Positions 24,607 through 37,338 of a stretch of DNA of 64,000 nucleotides are shown piece after piece (position 1 is the stretch's first letter; every line of letters begins with the position of its first letter). The stretch covers positions 34,362,144 to 34,426,143 of the forward strand of contig OX485809.1 in assembly GCA_950295325.1 (NCBI GenBank). The letters are read 5' to 3'. Both the position numbers and the translations under genes were made by a program. The notes below the pieces were generated by a model. It was not told the DNA's origin. It worked only from the letters and a program-made list of their open reading frames with translations, and did not search any database. The DNA comes from Polytrichum commune. Its lineage: Eukaryota > Streptophyta > Polytrichopsida > Polytrichales > Polytrichaceae.

Positions 24607-25832
24607 TAGACTCTGATGCCACTATTTTATGAGATTGGTCAGAGTCCATGTGTACCTTGTCAAATCATACTTGGCCCTCACGCCTTCAAACAAATGGACC
24701 TTGCGTGGCCCATTTCGACGAAACTCTTCTGAGAAATACGCAATCGTGCTCAGACTCGACATCAAAATGTTTGGAAAGCTATTGGCCCTATAGAGTAAAA
24801 GAGCAGGAGGTACCATGATGCAAAAGACAGGAAATGCTCTCAGAAATCACAAGCTTGCACCCCACTTCGAAGATGACTACTTTACAAAAAAAATCAAAAT
24901 ATCAATTTCAGCCATCTAAGACTTGATGTTATGCTCTTATTGGCTTTCAAAATGATGGGCCGTATTATCTTCCCAACATTTTTCAAGAGTTGACGGTCTG
25001 GTGGGGAGGCAAACCCCATTTCCACCTACCAATTCAAGGAAGAATCAACTTTTTATTTAGCTCCCATAATGCTAGGAAGGTGGCGTCAGGTGGGGAAACT
25101 GGCGGTTTCACAGCTTGTGTTGCCCCCCTACAGTCGTGAGCCCCACAGAAATAACAAAGATTGTCCATTTATCAATTCTTCAAAGTACTTTTTTTTTGTT
25201 CTTCAAAAAGGCAACCTACTTCAATGAACAGGGATAACCGACTGCTAGTGACAGATGAACTGGTTTAGCTTGAAAAATAACCTATTGAAGGTCACGACTT
25301 CAGGAAAATCACAAATCATTTTAGAGGAATGTATCGTTCATATACCTCAATTTAATAGATAAAAACTGGAGGATGTCAACATGTAACTGATTGGACTTGG
25401 GAACACTAAGATCTAGGCCGATTATGCCCAAAAATCTCCCCAAACACTGGCCCACTTAGTACTAGATTGACTTCTGGCCTTAAAAAGTTGTTAATCTTTC
25501 CTCAATATAGCATATATCACAATCTAGCTAAGATCTATGAATGGTATGACTGGATCCGAGTTGTTTGTATGACATTAACCTTAAAGGTCAAGAGGGGGGG
25601 GGATTGTTGGACGAGGGGCCAAACAAGTTGTGAAGCTGTTGGTTTCCCCCACTAATGCCACTTTCTTAGCATTCTGGGAGCTAAATAAAAAGTTGATTCT
25701 TCATTGGACTGCCAATTAGGAAAGGGGGTTTGCCTTCCCACTAGAATATTGGCTCTTGAAAAATGATGAGGGAAAACACAACCCATTAATTTGGGAGCCA
25801 ATAAGAACACAACATTAGGTCATAGATGTTTA
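24607..25832. other. Intergenic, nothing recognised
   Basis: There are no open frames with family motifs and no clear terminal repeats. It contains a pair of loosely inverted segments around 24990-25140 and 25570-25720 (GGCAAACCCC and GTTTCCCCCAC type blocks) that may be an old foldback insertion. Confidence 0.4.
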
Positions 25833-26232
25833 CACGGGGAGGTCACTCCATTGTCAAGTTGAAAACCACGTGCGAACAAAAAAAATCTACTTTTTCTAAG
25901 TTGCATCAACAAAATGGGTCAAACTTTTATCAAAAAAAAATTATGAGTACATATACATGGTATCTATTACATAGTAAAAATTGACAACCAAATTTGATAA
26001 TTTGTTTTTTCTAGAAAACATACCGTTTCTAACTAGAATGACGCATAATTGAACTAAAACAATTACTAGAAAAAATGGAGATGACTAAAAATATATAAAA
26101 TATATTATCAATGGATATGTATATATAGAAAAAATATCATAATTTTTAAAATTATCTATAGCATATAATATAGGGGTAGCAAACTTTGTTCGCACATGGT
26201 TTTCAACTTGACAATGGAGTGACCTCCCCGTG
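25833..26232. mobile_element. MITE with long inverted repeats and 8-bp target duplication
   Basis: The left end CACGGGGAGGTCACTCCATT continues for about 48 bases and is mirrored almost perfectly at the right end. The octamer GATGTTTA occurs immediately outside both ends (25825-25832 and 26233-26240). The 300-bp interior is AT-rich and noncoding. An 8-bp duplication is typical of hAT-superfamily elements. The family is not otherwise identifiable. Confidence 0.92.
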
Positions 26233-27897
26233 GATGTTTAGCATTAATATTTTGATCTTTTTGTATTAAAGTAGTCATAATTAAGGTGGGATGTCACTAA
26301 ACTAATGAAAATGATGGCTCATTTGCACATGTAATGTGGCCCCAAGTTTCAAAACATCCGGTTTCACCTCTCTGGTCTGAGACAACTTTTGTGAAAACCT
26401 CTAGTTTTGTGACCTCCCCTTGAGAGGCCCTGAGAGGCTTGGTCTGTTGTTTAAGGGCTAAGGCTCTTGGAACTTTAGACTAAAAAGTGAGGGTTGGAGG
26501 AAGTGTTGCATGTGAACTTTGAACCTCTCATCCATCTCTAAAAGCACATGGATATCGGGACTTGAATGGATGAGACGGACTTATCGTATACGAGCATACC
26601 TCTCATCCATCCAATATTAAAACTTGACCCCCTACATATTTGTTGCCAATTCATCTCAAATGACCTCGAGTCGATGAAGTTGGGGTCTTTTAAGCTAATT
26701 TTGGTGTCATATCAACTTTAAAAAGAAACTTTTGAGATATATACTATTTCAAGCTTTTGTGTTGGATGAATGAGAGGTATTCTCATATACAACAATTCCC
26801 TCTCTCCGACTTGGACAACACATTTGTCGATGAAAATTATCATGCATCACTCCAAATCCTGTAAATCTACCTCTAGGGTACTAGATTTGCAAATTGTTTC
26901 ACCAACACAGTTGTTCAAGTCTCACATGTTTACATAATGCATCCATATGAAAAACCCGCCCCCTATAGGTTTGTAGTCAGTTGATTTAAGATATGTCCTA
27001 GTCAACTAGTTTGGGTTCATTGAAGGTAAGTGTGTTCTTTCAATTATCTAAACATTGACCAAGTCTCCTCTGCATACTATTTCAATACATTATCGTTGGA
27101 TGAATGAGAGGAACTCTCTTACACAATAATTACCTGCATGGCTTTGATCAACATGTTTCCAACTCACTACAAGCATATGAGTTCTTGACAATTGACCTAT
27201 GTCACTATAAACTTGTCCTATATAACTGAGAAAATTTGCAAATCTAGTAGTGGTAGAAATGCATTGTTCTTTCATCGACATGGGACGATTGCATAGTACT
27301 TGTATGCTAAGTTAGTAGAGATGCATAAAGCGAGATTTATCTGTGATTCATCTTAACTCAAAAGCTAAAACAATGCTAGAGAATTTCACAGTTGCAGAAT
27401 GAATTCTGATTCACTTTCAAGATCATGAAACTTCAGCGCTGCTTTCTTTCTCAATCAGAGTCTCAGAGTTGGCTTGCCGAGGAGGAAAACAAACTCCAAA
27501 CAAGCACCAAAAGGTACAGACAAACACAAGCCACATCATTGTCAACTGTTGGTTACTTGGTCAGAAATTCCGGGCTTATGTCCTTTGGGCGGTATCTGAG
27601 CTGCAGCCGGGAGCTTTCTCCAGAAAGCTCGTCAGCCTGAGTCACTAAGAAATTCCCGCACTGTACGTCCACACTTAGCACAGACTAGCGATTTCAGTGA
27701 TTCAAGACTTGCTAATATATACATGTTGTAGCATGTATTCAATTCATCTTGCACTACTCTCTGTTCATGCCTGGACTGCATCGATTGTTTCTGCATACAG
27801 CATTGCTCTTCCTCCAAGCTAGTGTGTGGAGGATCTAACTTACTGATCAGAACTCCGACTGTTGTTCAATCTTTGCACGACATATATTGATTCAGCT
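26233..27897. other. Intergenic; contains the germin promoter region
   Basis: 26.2-27.3 kb holds two loosely repeated segments (GAATGAGAGGTATTCTCATATACAAC near 26.77 kb and GAATGAGAGGAACTCTCTTACACAAT near 27.10 kb), so an old tandem duplication of about 340 bp is likely. From about 27.4 kb on, base composition changes toward the germin gene. TAATATATAC near 27712 is a possible TATA box about 185 bases before the ATG. Confidence 0.5.
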
Positions 27898-28753
27898 ATG
27901 GAGAGTCGTGTCCAGCTCAGCCGACGTGCTTGGGTGCTACTCTTGGCATTCTCATGCCTGCTTGCGCATGAATTGGTCCATGCCTCCGATCCTGACCCCT
28001 TGCAAGATTTCTGCGTGGCCGACTTCTCTACGAATGCGCCGCGTGTGAATGGCTACCCCTGCAAACTGCGCTCGAATGTGACGGCCAAGGACTTCGTGTT
28101 CACCGGCCTTCGGAGCGGCCCGGCTGGCTATGGTAAATTGCCTCGTTTATCATAACTCATATCATCAATGTGTGCTATTAGTAAGTGAATGTTGTGGTTT
28201 CTTCAGTTAGCTGCACAATTCTCTCGACCATTCTCTGTACTGAAATCTCCAATAGGTAAATCTCTGACATGTTGTCCATGTTCCACCAGCTTCCGATCCT
28301 TCCATCACAGGCACAAATGCTGTTGCCACATTGGCAGTTGTGAATGAGTTTCCAGGAGTCAACACTCAAGGGGTCTCGCACCTCAGACTCGACTTTGGCA
28401 TCGGCGGCGTCATCCCCATCCACACCCACCCTCTTGCAGCAGAGACGCTTATAGTGTTGAAGGGATCGATCTACACGGGCTTCATCAGCGACGACAACGT
28501 CTTGTATGCTTCCACCCTGCAGGTTGGGGACCTCACTATCTTCCCAAAGGGCACCCAACATTTCCAGCTAAATGTTGGGAACGAAACCGCCGTCACATTC
28601 AATACTCTGACCTCACAGAACCCGGGATTCTTTTTGACAGCAAACCAAGTGTTTGAGACTGGTGTTCCAAGTGCAGTTCTGGAGAAGTCGTTCGGCATCA
28701 ACGCGAAGGCGGTGAAGAGCATTCAGGGCTCCATTCCTCGATACTGGGGCTAG
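27898..28753 (+). CDS. Germin-like protein (cupin), two exons, 232 aa
   Basis: Exon 1 is 27898-28132 and exon 2 is 28290-28753, with a GTAAAT donor and CAG acceptor that restore frame (TAT G / CT TCC). The N-terminus is a signal peptide ([18 protein letters not shown]). The mature protein begins [14 protein letters not shown] with the two early Cys of germins (FCVAD, YPCK). Germin box A is HTHPLAAET and box B is [16 protein letters not shown]. Together they supply the three His and one Glu that bind Mn. Length matches the family. Germin-like proteins are secreted, hexameric apoplastic cupins, some with superoxide dismutase or oxalate oxidase activity. Which activity this one has cannot be told. 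The gene appears intact. Confidence 0.95.
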
Positions 28754-30366
28754 GGCGTGCTGCAGAATTGTGTGATCTCCCGTAAATCAGTGTTTGGCCG
28801 GGGAGCGCTAGAGGAATTTGGTTTCCAAAGTATATAGTAAGTATTTGTTAATAGCGAAGGGATGCAAATTGAGAATTCGGCTGCTGGGACATTGAGGTCG
28901 CAGGTTGGGCTGAAACATTGGTGGAAGTTCACTGGCCACATTGGGTAAAATTATGGAGTTTGAAGGGAAATCGTGTTCATTGATCACATCATGAACCTGA
29001 GATATATAGCATTTGAGGTTTTGCAATTGCTGACACTCTTGGCATACTTGTCCACATCCATAATCCGAAGTCGTTAAATGTGGATTTGTGTCCTGATCTT
29101 GTGTAATCTTTCGAGTGGGACCATTTGGCCATTACGCTGTATTACTTGGTGATGATCCTCTATCACAAGCATTGACCACGGTTTGGTTCTCGGAAACTGA
29201 TGAAATTCTTATGTTCCTTGCATCAATGATATGAAGCTGATGCTGGCCGGGTATTAGTAAGGATGATGTGGTACAAGGAGTGACCACTGGTTGGTTCTCG
29301 AACTGATGAAACTCTTGTGTCTCTTGCATCAATAATATCAAGGTGATGCTGGGTGTTAGGAAGGATGATGTGGTGGTCTACTGCATTATGATTTGAGAGT
29401 TATACATACAGAGTCTGCCAAAGAGGGACGAAACCGTGGGTTTGATCCTTATGTGAGGAATATTTTAATTAAGAGTTTGTTAGCTTATCATGTATCGGAG
29501 CCTAATTTGAAAGTTAAATGAAACTTCTTGGATTTCCGTTTCTCATCCCAAAATCTAGAACGGCCTATGCAAAGTTAGCTTGGCCCACCCATCCTAGTAA
29601 GACAAGCTAGAAAGTCAATTTTTGTCCAGCACCACTCTTTGAGGAAGCATTAAGAAAACTTGGGTGACTTTATGCTTTATAAGCTCTCAAATCATAATAT
29701 TAATAATTTTGGGACCATAGGCTTAATTTGGGAATATGAATGGCTTTATGAGATCCAATGAAAACTATTGGGAATGCATAGAGAACATGAATGGGAACAC
29801 TAAGGGAAGTCAAACGGGAATGCTTTGGAGACGATAGCAATGTTGTTAAAATCTTACCACACCCTTCTCACTTTTTACCGTCTAGTTACCTTGCCAAACA
29901 CTATTTCCCATTCTCCTCAAATGTTACTTTTAGATCACGCCATGTACGATACCACCTTAGACAACCAACATTATTATTACCTTCTAAGAATGTAGTGTAA
30001 CTAACGACTTTTACTCTTACGCCATAGATTCTAATTAAAATCACTTTGCCCCATATATTTGTACGTAAGCAATGACAAGTAGATTGTAGCAATCTTTGAA
30101 TGTAAATACCATTGTCAATCCATCGCATATATTGAACTTTTGTTTACCAATTGTGTGAAGAATATTATAGTTAATTTTCCACAAATTTCCTCTTGATCTA
30201 GAAGAACATTTGAACAATGCGAGGTCTACGCATGCATGCATATGAATGGAAATGATGCAATGAAATCCTACGATCTAGATATAATATGTAAATATTACAA
30301 AAGATTGGGGCAACACAATGCATCCATTCTATAGATTTAGAGAATCATTCACATTGGCATACATAA
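28754..30366. other. Germin 3' flank and intergenic
   Basis: It contains an imperfect tandem duplication of about 109 bp: 29168-29276 and 29277-29372 share GGTTGGTTCTCG, ACTGATGAAA, TTGCATCAAT and AAGGATGATGTGGT-type blocks. No gene is recognised. Confidence 0.6.
29168..29372. repeat. Imperfect tandem duplication, about 109-bp unit, two copies
   Basis: Direct repeat of GACCAC-GG-TTGGTTCTCG through GATGATGTGGT. The second copy is shorter by several bases. Confidence 0.8.
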
Positions 30367-30530
30367 AACACCATATTCGAAATTTTGGGAAAATTCCATG
30401 ATTTTGGGAAAATACAGTTTAGGTTGAGTCGACCTAAAATGTACCCACTGGGTACATTTTAGGTCGACTCCACCTAAACTGTCATCAAATTGGGAGACTG
30501 GAAATATCCCAAAATTTCGAATATGGTGTT
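30367..30530. mobile_element. 164-bp foldback MITE with ATAA target duplication
   Basis: The ends AACACCATATTCGAAATTTT and its complement are near-perfect inverted repeats. The centre is a second hairpin (GTCGACCTAAAATGTACCCA against TGGGTACATTTTAGGTCGAC). ATAA sits directly outside both ends (30363-30366 and 30531-30534). The whole element can fold on itself. Confidence 0.92.
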
Positions 30531-31379
30531 ATAAGCAAAGAAACAATGAAATGATGATGATGGAAATGTACATGGTAGAAATAAACGTCATGCTCATATT
30601 GTGGCATTCATTGGTGGGAGGGGTCCCAAAAAATGTACTATATATAACGATCTCAAATTGTATTATTATAATTGAAGAAATATTATGTTTGTATTGCTCC
30701 TCACTTTGGAATTGATATTGCATGAGCATGCTCATGTTTTAGGTGTTTCATCTCCATGTTGTAGCCTGTAGGGTCACATGCATTACCATGGAACATATAG
30801 GCAAAAAAATTACATGCAGGTTTTACACATCATGATCCAAGTTTGTTGCAATATGAGCTTTCTCACTCCCTTTGGACCGAACCAAAACAATCGTGAACAC
30901 AAACAAGATGAAGGCAAACAATTGCGAGAATGACAAAGAGAAGTTCAACTACAAACCTATTCATCTCTCCAAAAGCTTTGGAGACAACAACCTTTCGTCC
31001 CTCAAACCGTACAATATTCGTATCTGAGCACGCATGCTTACCCATGTCATGTGCAAATCATCTTGATATACGACACATTCATACACCCTTCCGTGCCCCT
31101 CACATACGGTTGAAGTTCAAGACTACATGAAATTTACCGATCATTTTAAAGGAATTTATAGAATACACCCCCGGGTACGCAACTCCCATATTATACGCAG
31201 GGGGCATCGTATTAAAAATGGCTTAGAGGACGGCTTTTGTAAAAATTATATCAAATTATATCAAATTAAAATGATCAAAAAGTTGGGTGAAGACCAAATT
31301 AAATAAATGAGATGAAAAAAAAAGTTAGATTGCATATTTATTTTAAAAAAACTCCAACGTATATAAACAATTGAAACAC

Positions 31380-33340
31380 CTAGTTTTTTAACCTTGTAGA
31401 GCGTCTAAGAGGGTTATTCAATGTAGATGTCGGATTAGTATTCACAAATACTAGAGGGTCCTTTCGAGGTCTCCCTCTTTTGGAAGGAGTTGTGGCAATT
31501 ACAGGTGTAACATATTCCTTCTCCCTATCTCTACCTCCACTACATAAGCCTCTACGCTTCATCTCACAATCCATATGTTTGTTTAAGGCATCACGATCCT
31601 TTGGAGCCAATGTGTAGACATCCTTATCTACATTAATGACTACTGAAACAATGCATACAATACTCTCCAAGCCAATGAAAACGCATTCAGCTCATTCATA
31701 ACCTCCATACGTGTACTCCAAACCTGCAATGTGTTTGTAGTATTTTGGCAATATACTAATGTTCTCATCAGAAAGAGAAACACTTCGGGCGTAATCCACC
31801 TGGGCTCCTTTTTCTCCAACGGTCTTGACTATTTTCTGCACCCTTCCAATGTGCCATACCAACTTTCCCTTACCCTCATCAAACAAGAGTCCTACATCAT
31901 CAAATAATCCCACATACACTTGATCATCATCAAGCACATAAATATTTGGATCTGTATTCTTATATTTCACACGCCTCAACCTATCCAATGGCAATTTTTC
32001 CAAAGAGTATGTTCAATTCTGAAATTAACCTCATCTTATATATTTGACCTTTACCTGGTACTTCAACTATAGAGGAGTGTTTGAAGATATTCTTTGAACC
32101 CACACTTGAACTTGTACCATTTACATCATCACCTTGTTCAACATGTAACAATGTTGATTACAAAACTATTGTGGCTTTTCTTAGAGGTCCATCATCAACA
32201 ATATCATTGATGGTTCACTTCATATTATTTTCATGTGTACTATGAACTAATGATTCATGACTAAAAGAGGGGGGACAAGGGTTAGTACATTTCCCTGATG
32301 TTTGCAACACCACCTTCATGGAAGTTCTTTCAACCCTGTTTTGAACCATGACAACACCCTCACGCCATGTCTTCTTAAGAATTTCATCAGTCACTGAAGC
32401 ATAGTCACACATATTAGCACTTGTCACTAGGGCATTTGATAACCACTATATATTTTTTCTCCTTCGAGATTAACTAAATTTTATTTCATTATCAAAGTAT
32501 TTAATCTGCTCAATTCTACCAATGTGAGAACATCTTTCTATAGCTTCTCCAACAGAAAATATATGTTTGTTCTTCAATTGTTGTCCAAAAAGTGAAAAAA
32601 AAATCCTCACAACAATCCGAACTAATGTTACTTAACGGACATGACAAATGTGGGTAGTAATTTCTCATCATTCTAGCATAATTAATGGCAGCATGACTAG
32701 CTATATGACAATCAGTACGAATCTCTCTACTCAACCAATTATTTCCAATTGTATGACCATGTTTTTTATGCAAGATATACTCTGTCCCATAATAAAAGAT
32801 ATGTGTAACAAATGATGCTAACATTACCCTCTCATATAATGATCCACATCCATAGAAAATTTCTATAAATGCCCATATCACTTCTAAGTGAATAATTGTA
32901 CCCAACACATATTCTTTCCTGAATACATCATTTACAACTACTCCAGCATGTAGTTTCTCCAAACATACTTCAACTCGAATAAATGAAATACGTTGTACAA
33001 CATGGTAGTTCTGTATATCCTTAACATTTATATCTTCATCCAATAAACCATGTTCTTCTCTAGTAAATAATTCAGTGACCAATCGCAAATGATTTTTATG
33101 AGCCAAAAAATGTCCCCAAAATATTGTCCTTCATGAAGTCAATAAAGGATTTTGAAGTTTCTTACCCACGTGTATCGGGTCTTGTACCATGATCAATAGA
33201 TGTCCATCAACAATCTCGGATTTCATCAAAAAACCATCTTCATTAAATCCAAATATGCCTTTGCAAATACTCTCTAACATAAGTTTTTTCCTCCTTGCAT
33301 CACCATCACTTGCATGCCCCCTAAGAGGACCAATTGGCAT
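31380..33340 (-). pseudogene. Degenerate transposase-like gene, 3' part
   Basis: Several minus-strand frames form one decayed gene. From 5' to 3' they are: 33340-33131 (ending MVQDPIHVGKKLQNPLLTS), an in-frame TGA, then 33106-32516 (HLRLVTELF..EHGL, NYYPHLSCPL, SSDCCEDFF), then 32003-31692 and 31670-31380 (basic KRGRPRKDP AT-hook-like segment, ending RRSTRLKN). The QDPxHVGKK...HL...HGL layout is shared with a group of repetitive transposase-like proteins found in many eukaryotes, but I cannot name the family. The upstream part continues at about 37340-37940, beyond a 3.7-kb insertion. In-frame stops show it is not functional. Confidence 0.6.
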
Positions 33341-34424
33341 CTCTAAATGTTTCTTGTGTAAATCTGCGATATGTGTCTATTATAATTTAATTTGGACAAC
33401 ATCAAATTTATTGCACGTCGTAAGTATTCCATAGATTAATCTAGGTATTCCTTTCACCAATGGATTTGTTATTAAACTCGACACATGTTGCCAACCTCCA
33501 TACTAGAAAAAAAACCTTTGTAATTGATTTAAAACTAGCAGCTGATAGTTTAGGATCAAATGAACATTTATGAGGAGTTTCAAGAGAAGCTTTAATTCCA
33601 CAAAATCCATCTATGAAATCATTACGCCAATTCAGAGTTGCTAGTGTGTGGTGCTTTTGGGTACCCCCTCCGAGGGAGCCTAAAAGTACTGCACAAGCCC
33701 TTCGGTGAGGGTGGCCTGCATTGGCAAGTGCCCAAGCCGAACCCGGGTATTATGATATTTAATGGGTGTTTTGTGTTTGTAATGGAATTTGATAATCGCG
33801 TCGTATCCTTCCGATAGGTTGTGCCTAGCTTTTAAGTGTCTAAGATAATTATCAAGTTCTCTAACCTAATGTCTAATCTATCCTAGTCTACGCGCAGACG
33901 CATCAGCCTTGAGATCAATGCAACCTAACCCTAATGAATAAATTAACCTTACATTTTACCTTGGGCCAACTCTAATTCTTTACTTCTTATATATTAGATT
34001 CTCTAAACGGGGGGACCTTAATTAAGTCTCATCCTCTCAACCTTCATTCTTAGTTTATGGTTGATTGAACACAGCCCATGTTACTAAGTTCATAATATAT
34101 GACATCACCACCTACATATTTGGTGCACACCCTAACCCGAACCCTTCAATGTCGCGCACCTCTCCATGAGGAGTGGCCGAAACACCATGGGCACAAGGGG
34201 GACCCCGGAGTGACACCCGGGACTTGTGGCGCCGTTGGTGAGAGGGCCCAAGTGATCCTAGTGTGGGTGAGGGCCCCGGGCGTTGGGAACGCCTCCCACC
34301 CACGAAGACTAGGAGGCACAAGGGTAAGGCCATGAGCTATGCGTAGCTCATGGCGTGGTGATTCTAGAAAGCTCAAGAACACCTCAATCGGAGGTGTGAG
34401 CTAGGAGTTATGGCCATTTGAGTG

Positions 34425-34448
34425 GGGCGCTGTCCCGGGACAGCGCCC
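34425..34448. repeat. 24-bp perfect palindrome
   Basis: The twelve bases GGGCGCTGTCCC are followed directly by their exact complement. The sequence lies inside the large noncoding insertion. Confidence 0.95.
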
Positions 34449-35804
34449 TGGTACAGCAGTGCCTGGGAGTGATTCCCGGGACTGCCAAGGTTCAAACAGG
34501 CATAACTTCCTCAATACTTGCCCGAATGGGGCAAGTGAGGAGTCCATCGGCATCTACGTGAAGCGTAGATGAGGATGGAGTGGTTGGTTGTTCTGATCAG
34601 ACATCATACAAGGAAGTTATGATGGTCTGAAGCTGGGGGGGGGTTCTAGGCCCAGCAGCTAAGGGAAAATGTCCACTTGGCCCCAACTCTTGGTAGAGAG
34701 ACAAGAGGTTGGTTGGCGGTGGGGTAGGGGCTCCGTGTAGAGTCCTAGAGGCTTATATGGGTGAGGTGGTGTGGCCTCACCCACCCGAGGCCGAACGGCA
34801 AGGCCTCCATGGGCTTTGGCCTATTGTGAGGCCATAGTTGCCTAGTATGGTTCGGGTTGTTGTAGTGTTGCTCCGGCAACGCGATGATCAACATAGGATT
34901 GGACTTCCATGGATGGAAGTCCACATTGGGGAAATGGGTTACCGATTAAGGGGTGAGTCCCGAAAGCAAAGTAGGAGGGTTGGTTCCCTCCTATGAACTA
35001 TTGGTCCGGGGTAGGAGGAGCTAACCATTAGCATGGCGGTATGCGAAGGGTTAGGCACTCATAACCTTTGCTAGAATTGAAAATTGGCAAGATGGTCAAG
35101 GGGGGCTAGCAAGGGTTGCGACATTCAAGGCCCTGTGCAGGGATCTTGAAGGTTGATTGATAATTACACCCTCCGATCTTTGCTGTCGGAGGGGTAGTCT
35201 CAATCCTCCGAGTTAAATTTCCGATTGGTTTTTGCCCACGGGGGTCGTACGAATTTTGTTGGTTATCAATTAGTTTAACATGGTTTGACCATGAAAATTC
35301 AACTTGATGGGACCGGAGAATAATGCAACCTGTGTATTTAATCTGTTGCACAATCTTGAAGGGTTGGAGCCATCACCTCCAACCTTTGGGACCAACAACA
35401 TGATGGTGGTTCCATGGGTCATTACTCCCACCTTACCACCTACAAACATACAGAGTGGTCATGCCGGTGATTAACCCGACTTCACCACACATCAATGAGC
35501 TATAAATAGAAATTACTACCACAACACTTGACCGAGAGGCTCCGTACACATGGGAGTTGGAATCCCCCTCGGCAGTTAGGTGGGTGATGCCCCCCTAGCC
35601 TTACATGAATAGTTGGATTGGGTGAGAATTTACCTTTGCTGCGCTCCCTCCGTTCCTAAATTGAAGGGTGTAGGGTTAAAAAGCTTACCGATTGATTCCC
35701 ATCTTGGTTTGGCGATGGTTGGTGCGGAACCCCTACTCCAACGCTCGGCTGTCCATAACACCAACTCGTACCCGCCAACCTTGGATAGACGAACCTCTTA
35801 TCAT

Positions 35805-36650
35805 AAGGCAGCAAACACCCCTTCGCTTAAATGGCCATAACTTTTGTTAACAAGCTTTAATTGGAACAATTGTTAGTAATCTAGAAAGCTAACAACAAGA
35901 ACTATAACTCATCCAATTATGAAAGAAACTACATATATCTTCTTAGAGATATGAGCTTACAAAATCAGCTCCTAGAATTCAAGAGGCAGCTGGGATACCT
36001 TCATTCAACCATCCATAATTTATGCTTATTAACTTAGATTCCAGCAAGCTTAGACTTTCTAGAAACCTTAAAATCAGATCTACAACTACTCCAAAGATCA
36101 AAACAATTGCATGCTTCCTCTTGCGGGTATGAACTTACAAAGTCAGCTCTTATATTTTAGGAGGCAGCTGGGATACCTTCATTCAAACATTCATTACTCT
36201 CACACCTTAAATTTGATTGTAACAACCTTATACTTTCTACAATGCTAACAACAAGAACTATAACCCATTTAAATATCAAAGAAACTGGATCATTTCTCTT
36301 TTAGTTATGCGCTTGCAAAGTCAGTACTTGTAGTTTGAGAGGCAACTGAAACACCTTCATTAAAACACTCATAACTTTCACACATCAAATCAGATTCAAG
36401 TATGCTTATACATTCTAAATAGCTAAAAACAAGAACTATAACAACTTTAAATACTAAAGTAACTGAATGACTTTTCTTTTAGTTATGCGCTTGCAAAGTC
36501 AACGCTTGTAATTTAAGAGGCAGTTGAGACACCTTCATTCAAACACTCATAACTTTTGCAATCTAATTCCGATTCTAACAATCTTAGGCTTTTTGGAAAG
36601 CTAACATAAAAGACTACATTCACTTAAAATATGAAGGCTAAATTGTAATT
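35805..36650. repeat. 178-bp tandem array, about 4.7 units
   Basis: The landmark GAGGCAGCTG / GAGGCAACTG / GAGGCAGTTG starts at 35983, 36161, 36339 and 36517, exactly 178 bases apart each time. A weaker unit starts at about 35805. Each unit carries ACACCTTCATTCAAAC, AACAACAAGAACTATAAC and GCGCTTGCAAAGTCA-type blocks in the same order. Confidence 0.93.
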
Positions 36651-37338
36651 TTTGTATCTACTATAGTCGCTTGAAAGTGACACAGCTACTTAGGGGTGTA
36701 TTTTAAAATACACTACCTTCTCTCAAAAATTCTAACTACAAGAATTCTAACTTATGACTATATTCAATGAATGAGGATGTTTCCTCCTGACTAAAATTCT
36801 AGAGGGCTTCGCCGTGCTAAATGAAAATTCGGAAAGAATATTGAAAGGGGAAGAGGGGATTTTTATCACTATTCAAATGAAGGGTTGGGCCCCTTCTCCC
36901 TTCCGTTCACCGAGGGGTCATGTTCCTTGAACGGTAGCAACCAAGATCCGGAGGTGAATGGGGGTGAGGGATGTCACCTCGCACCTCACTTGCTCAAGCC
37001 CTAAAAAATGTTTTTCCATTTTTGTTTGAAATTCATTTTTGGTTCGCAAGGGTGGCAACATGTCCCTTTGTCATAATTGGTAAAATCCTTTACGTTCGTA
37101 GTTGTCACTTTCTTTTATTTCTTGGCCGCTTTCGGTATTAACCTTGTTTTTCCGCCACTTGACTTTTGATAGTTTGATTCAGTTGTTCATAATTTAACCT
37201 ACCTACTAACTAGCCAACTACTTTCACACTTCCGATTCGGATAAAAGGCATTTTTCTTTTACCCCTTCGGTTACTAAAGTCTACTTGTCCAAGAGCTTTA
37301 TTCCAAGGGTAAAACACCCCTAGCCAACCTACCTTAAT

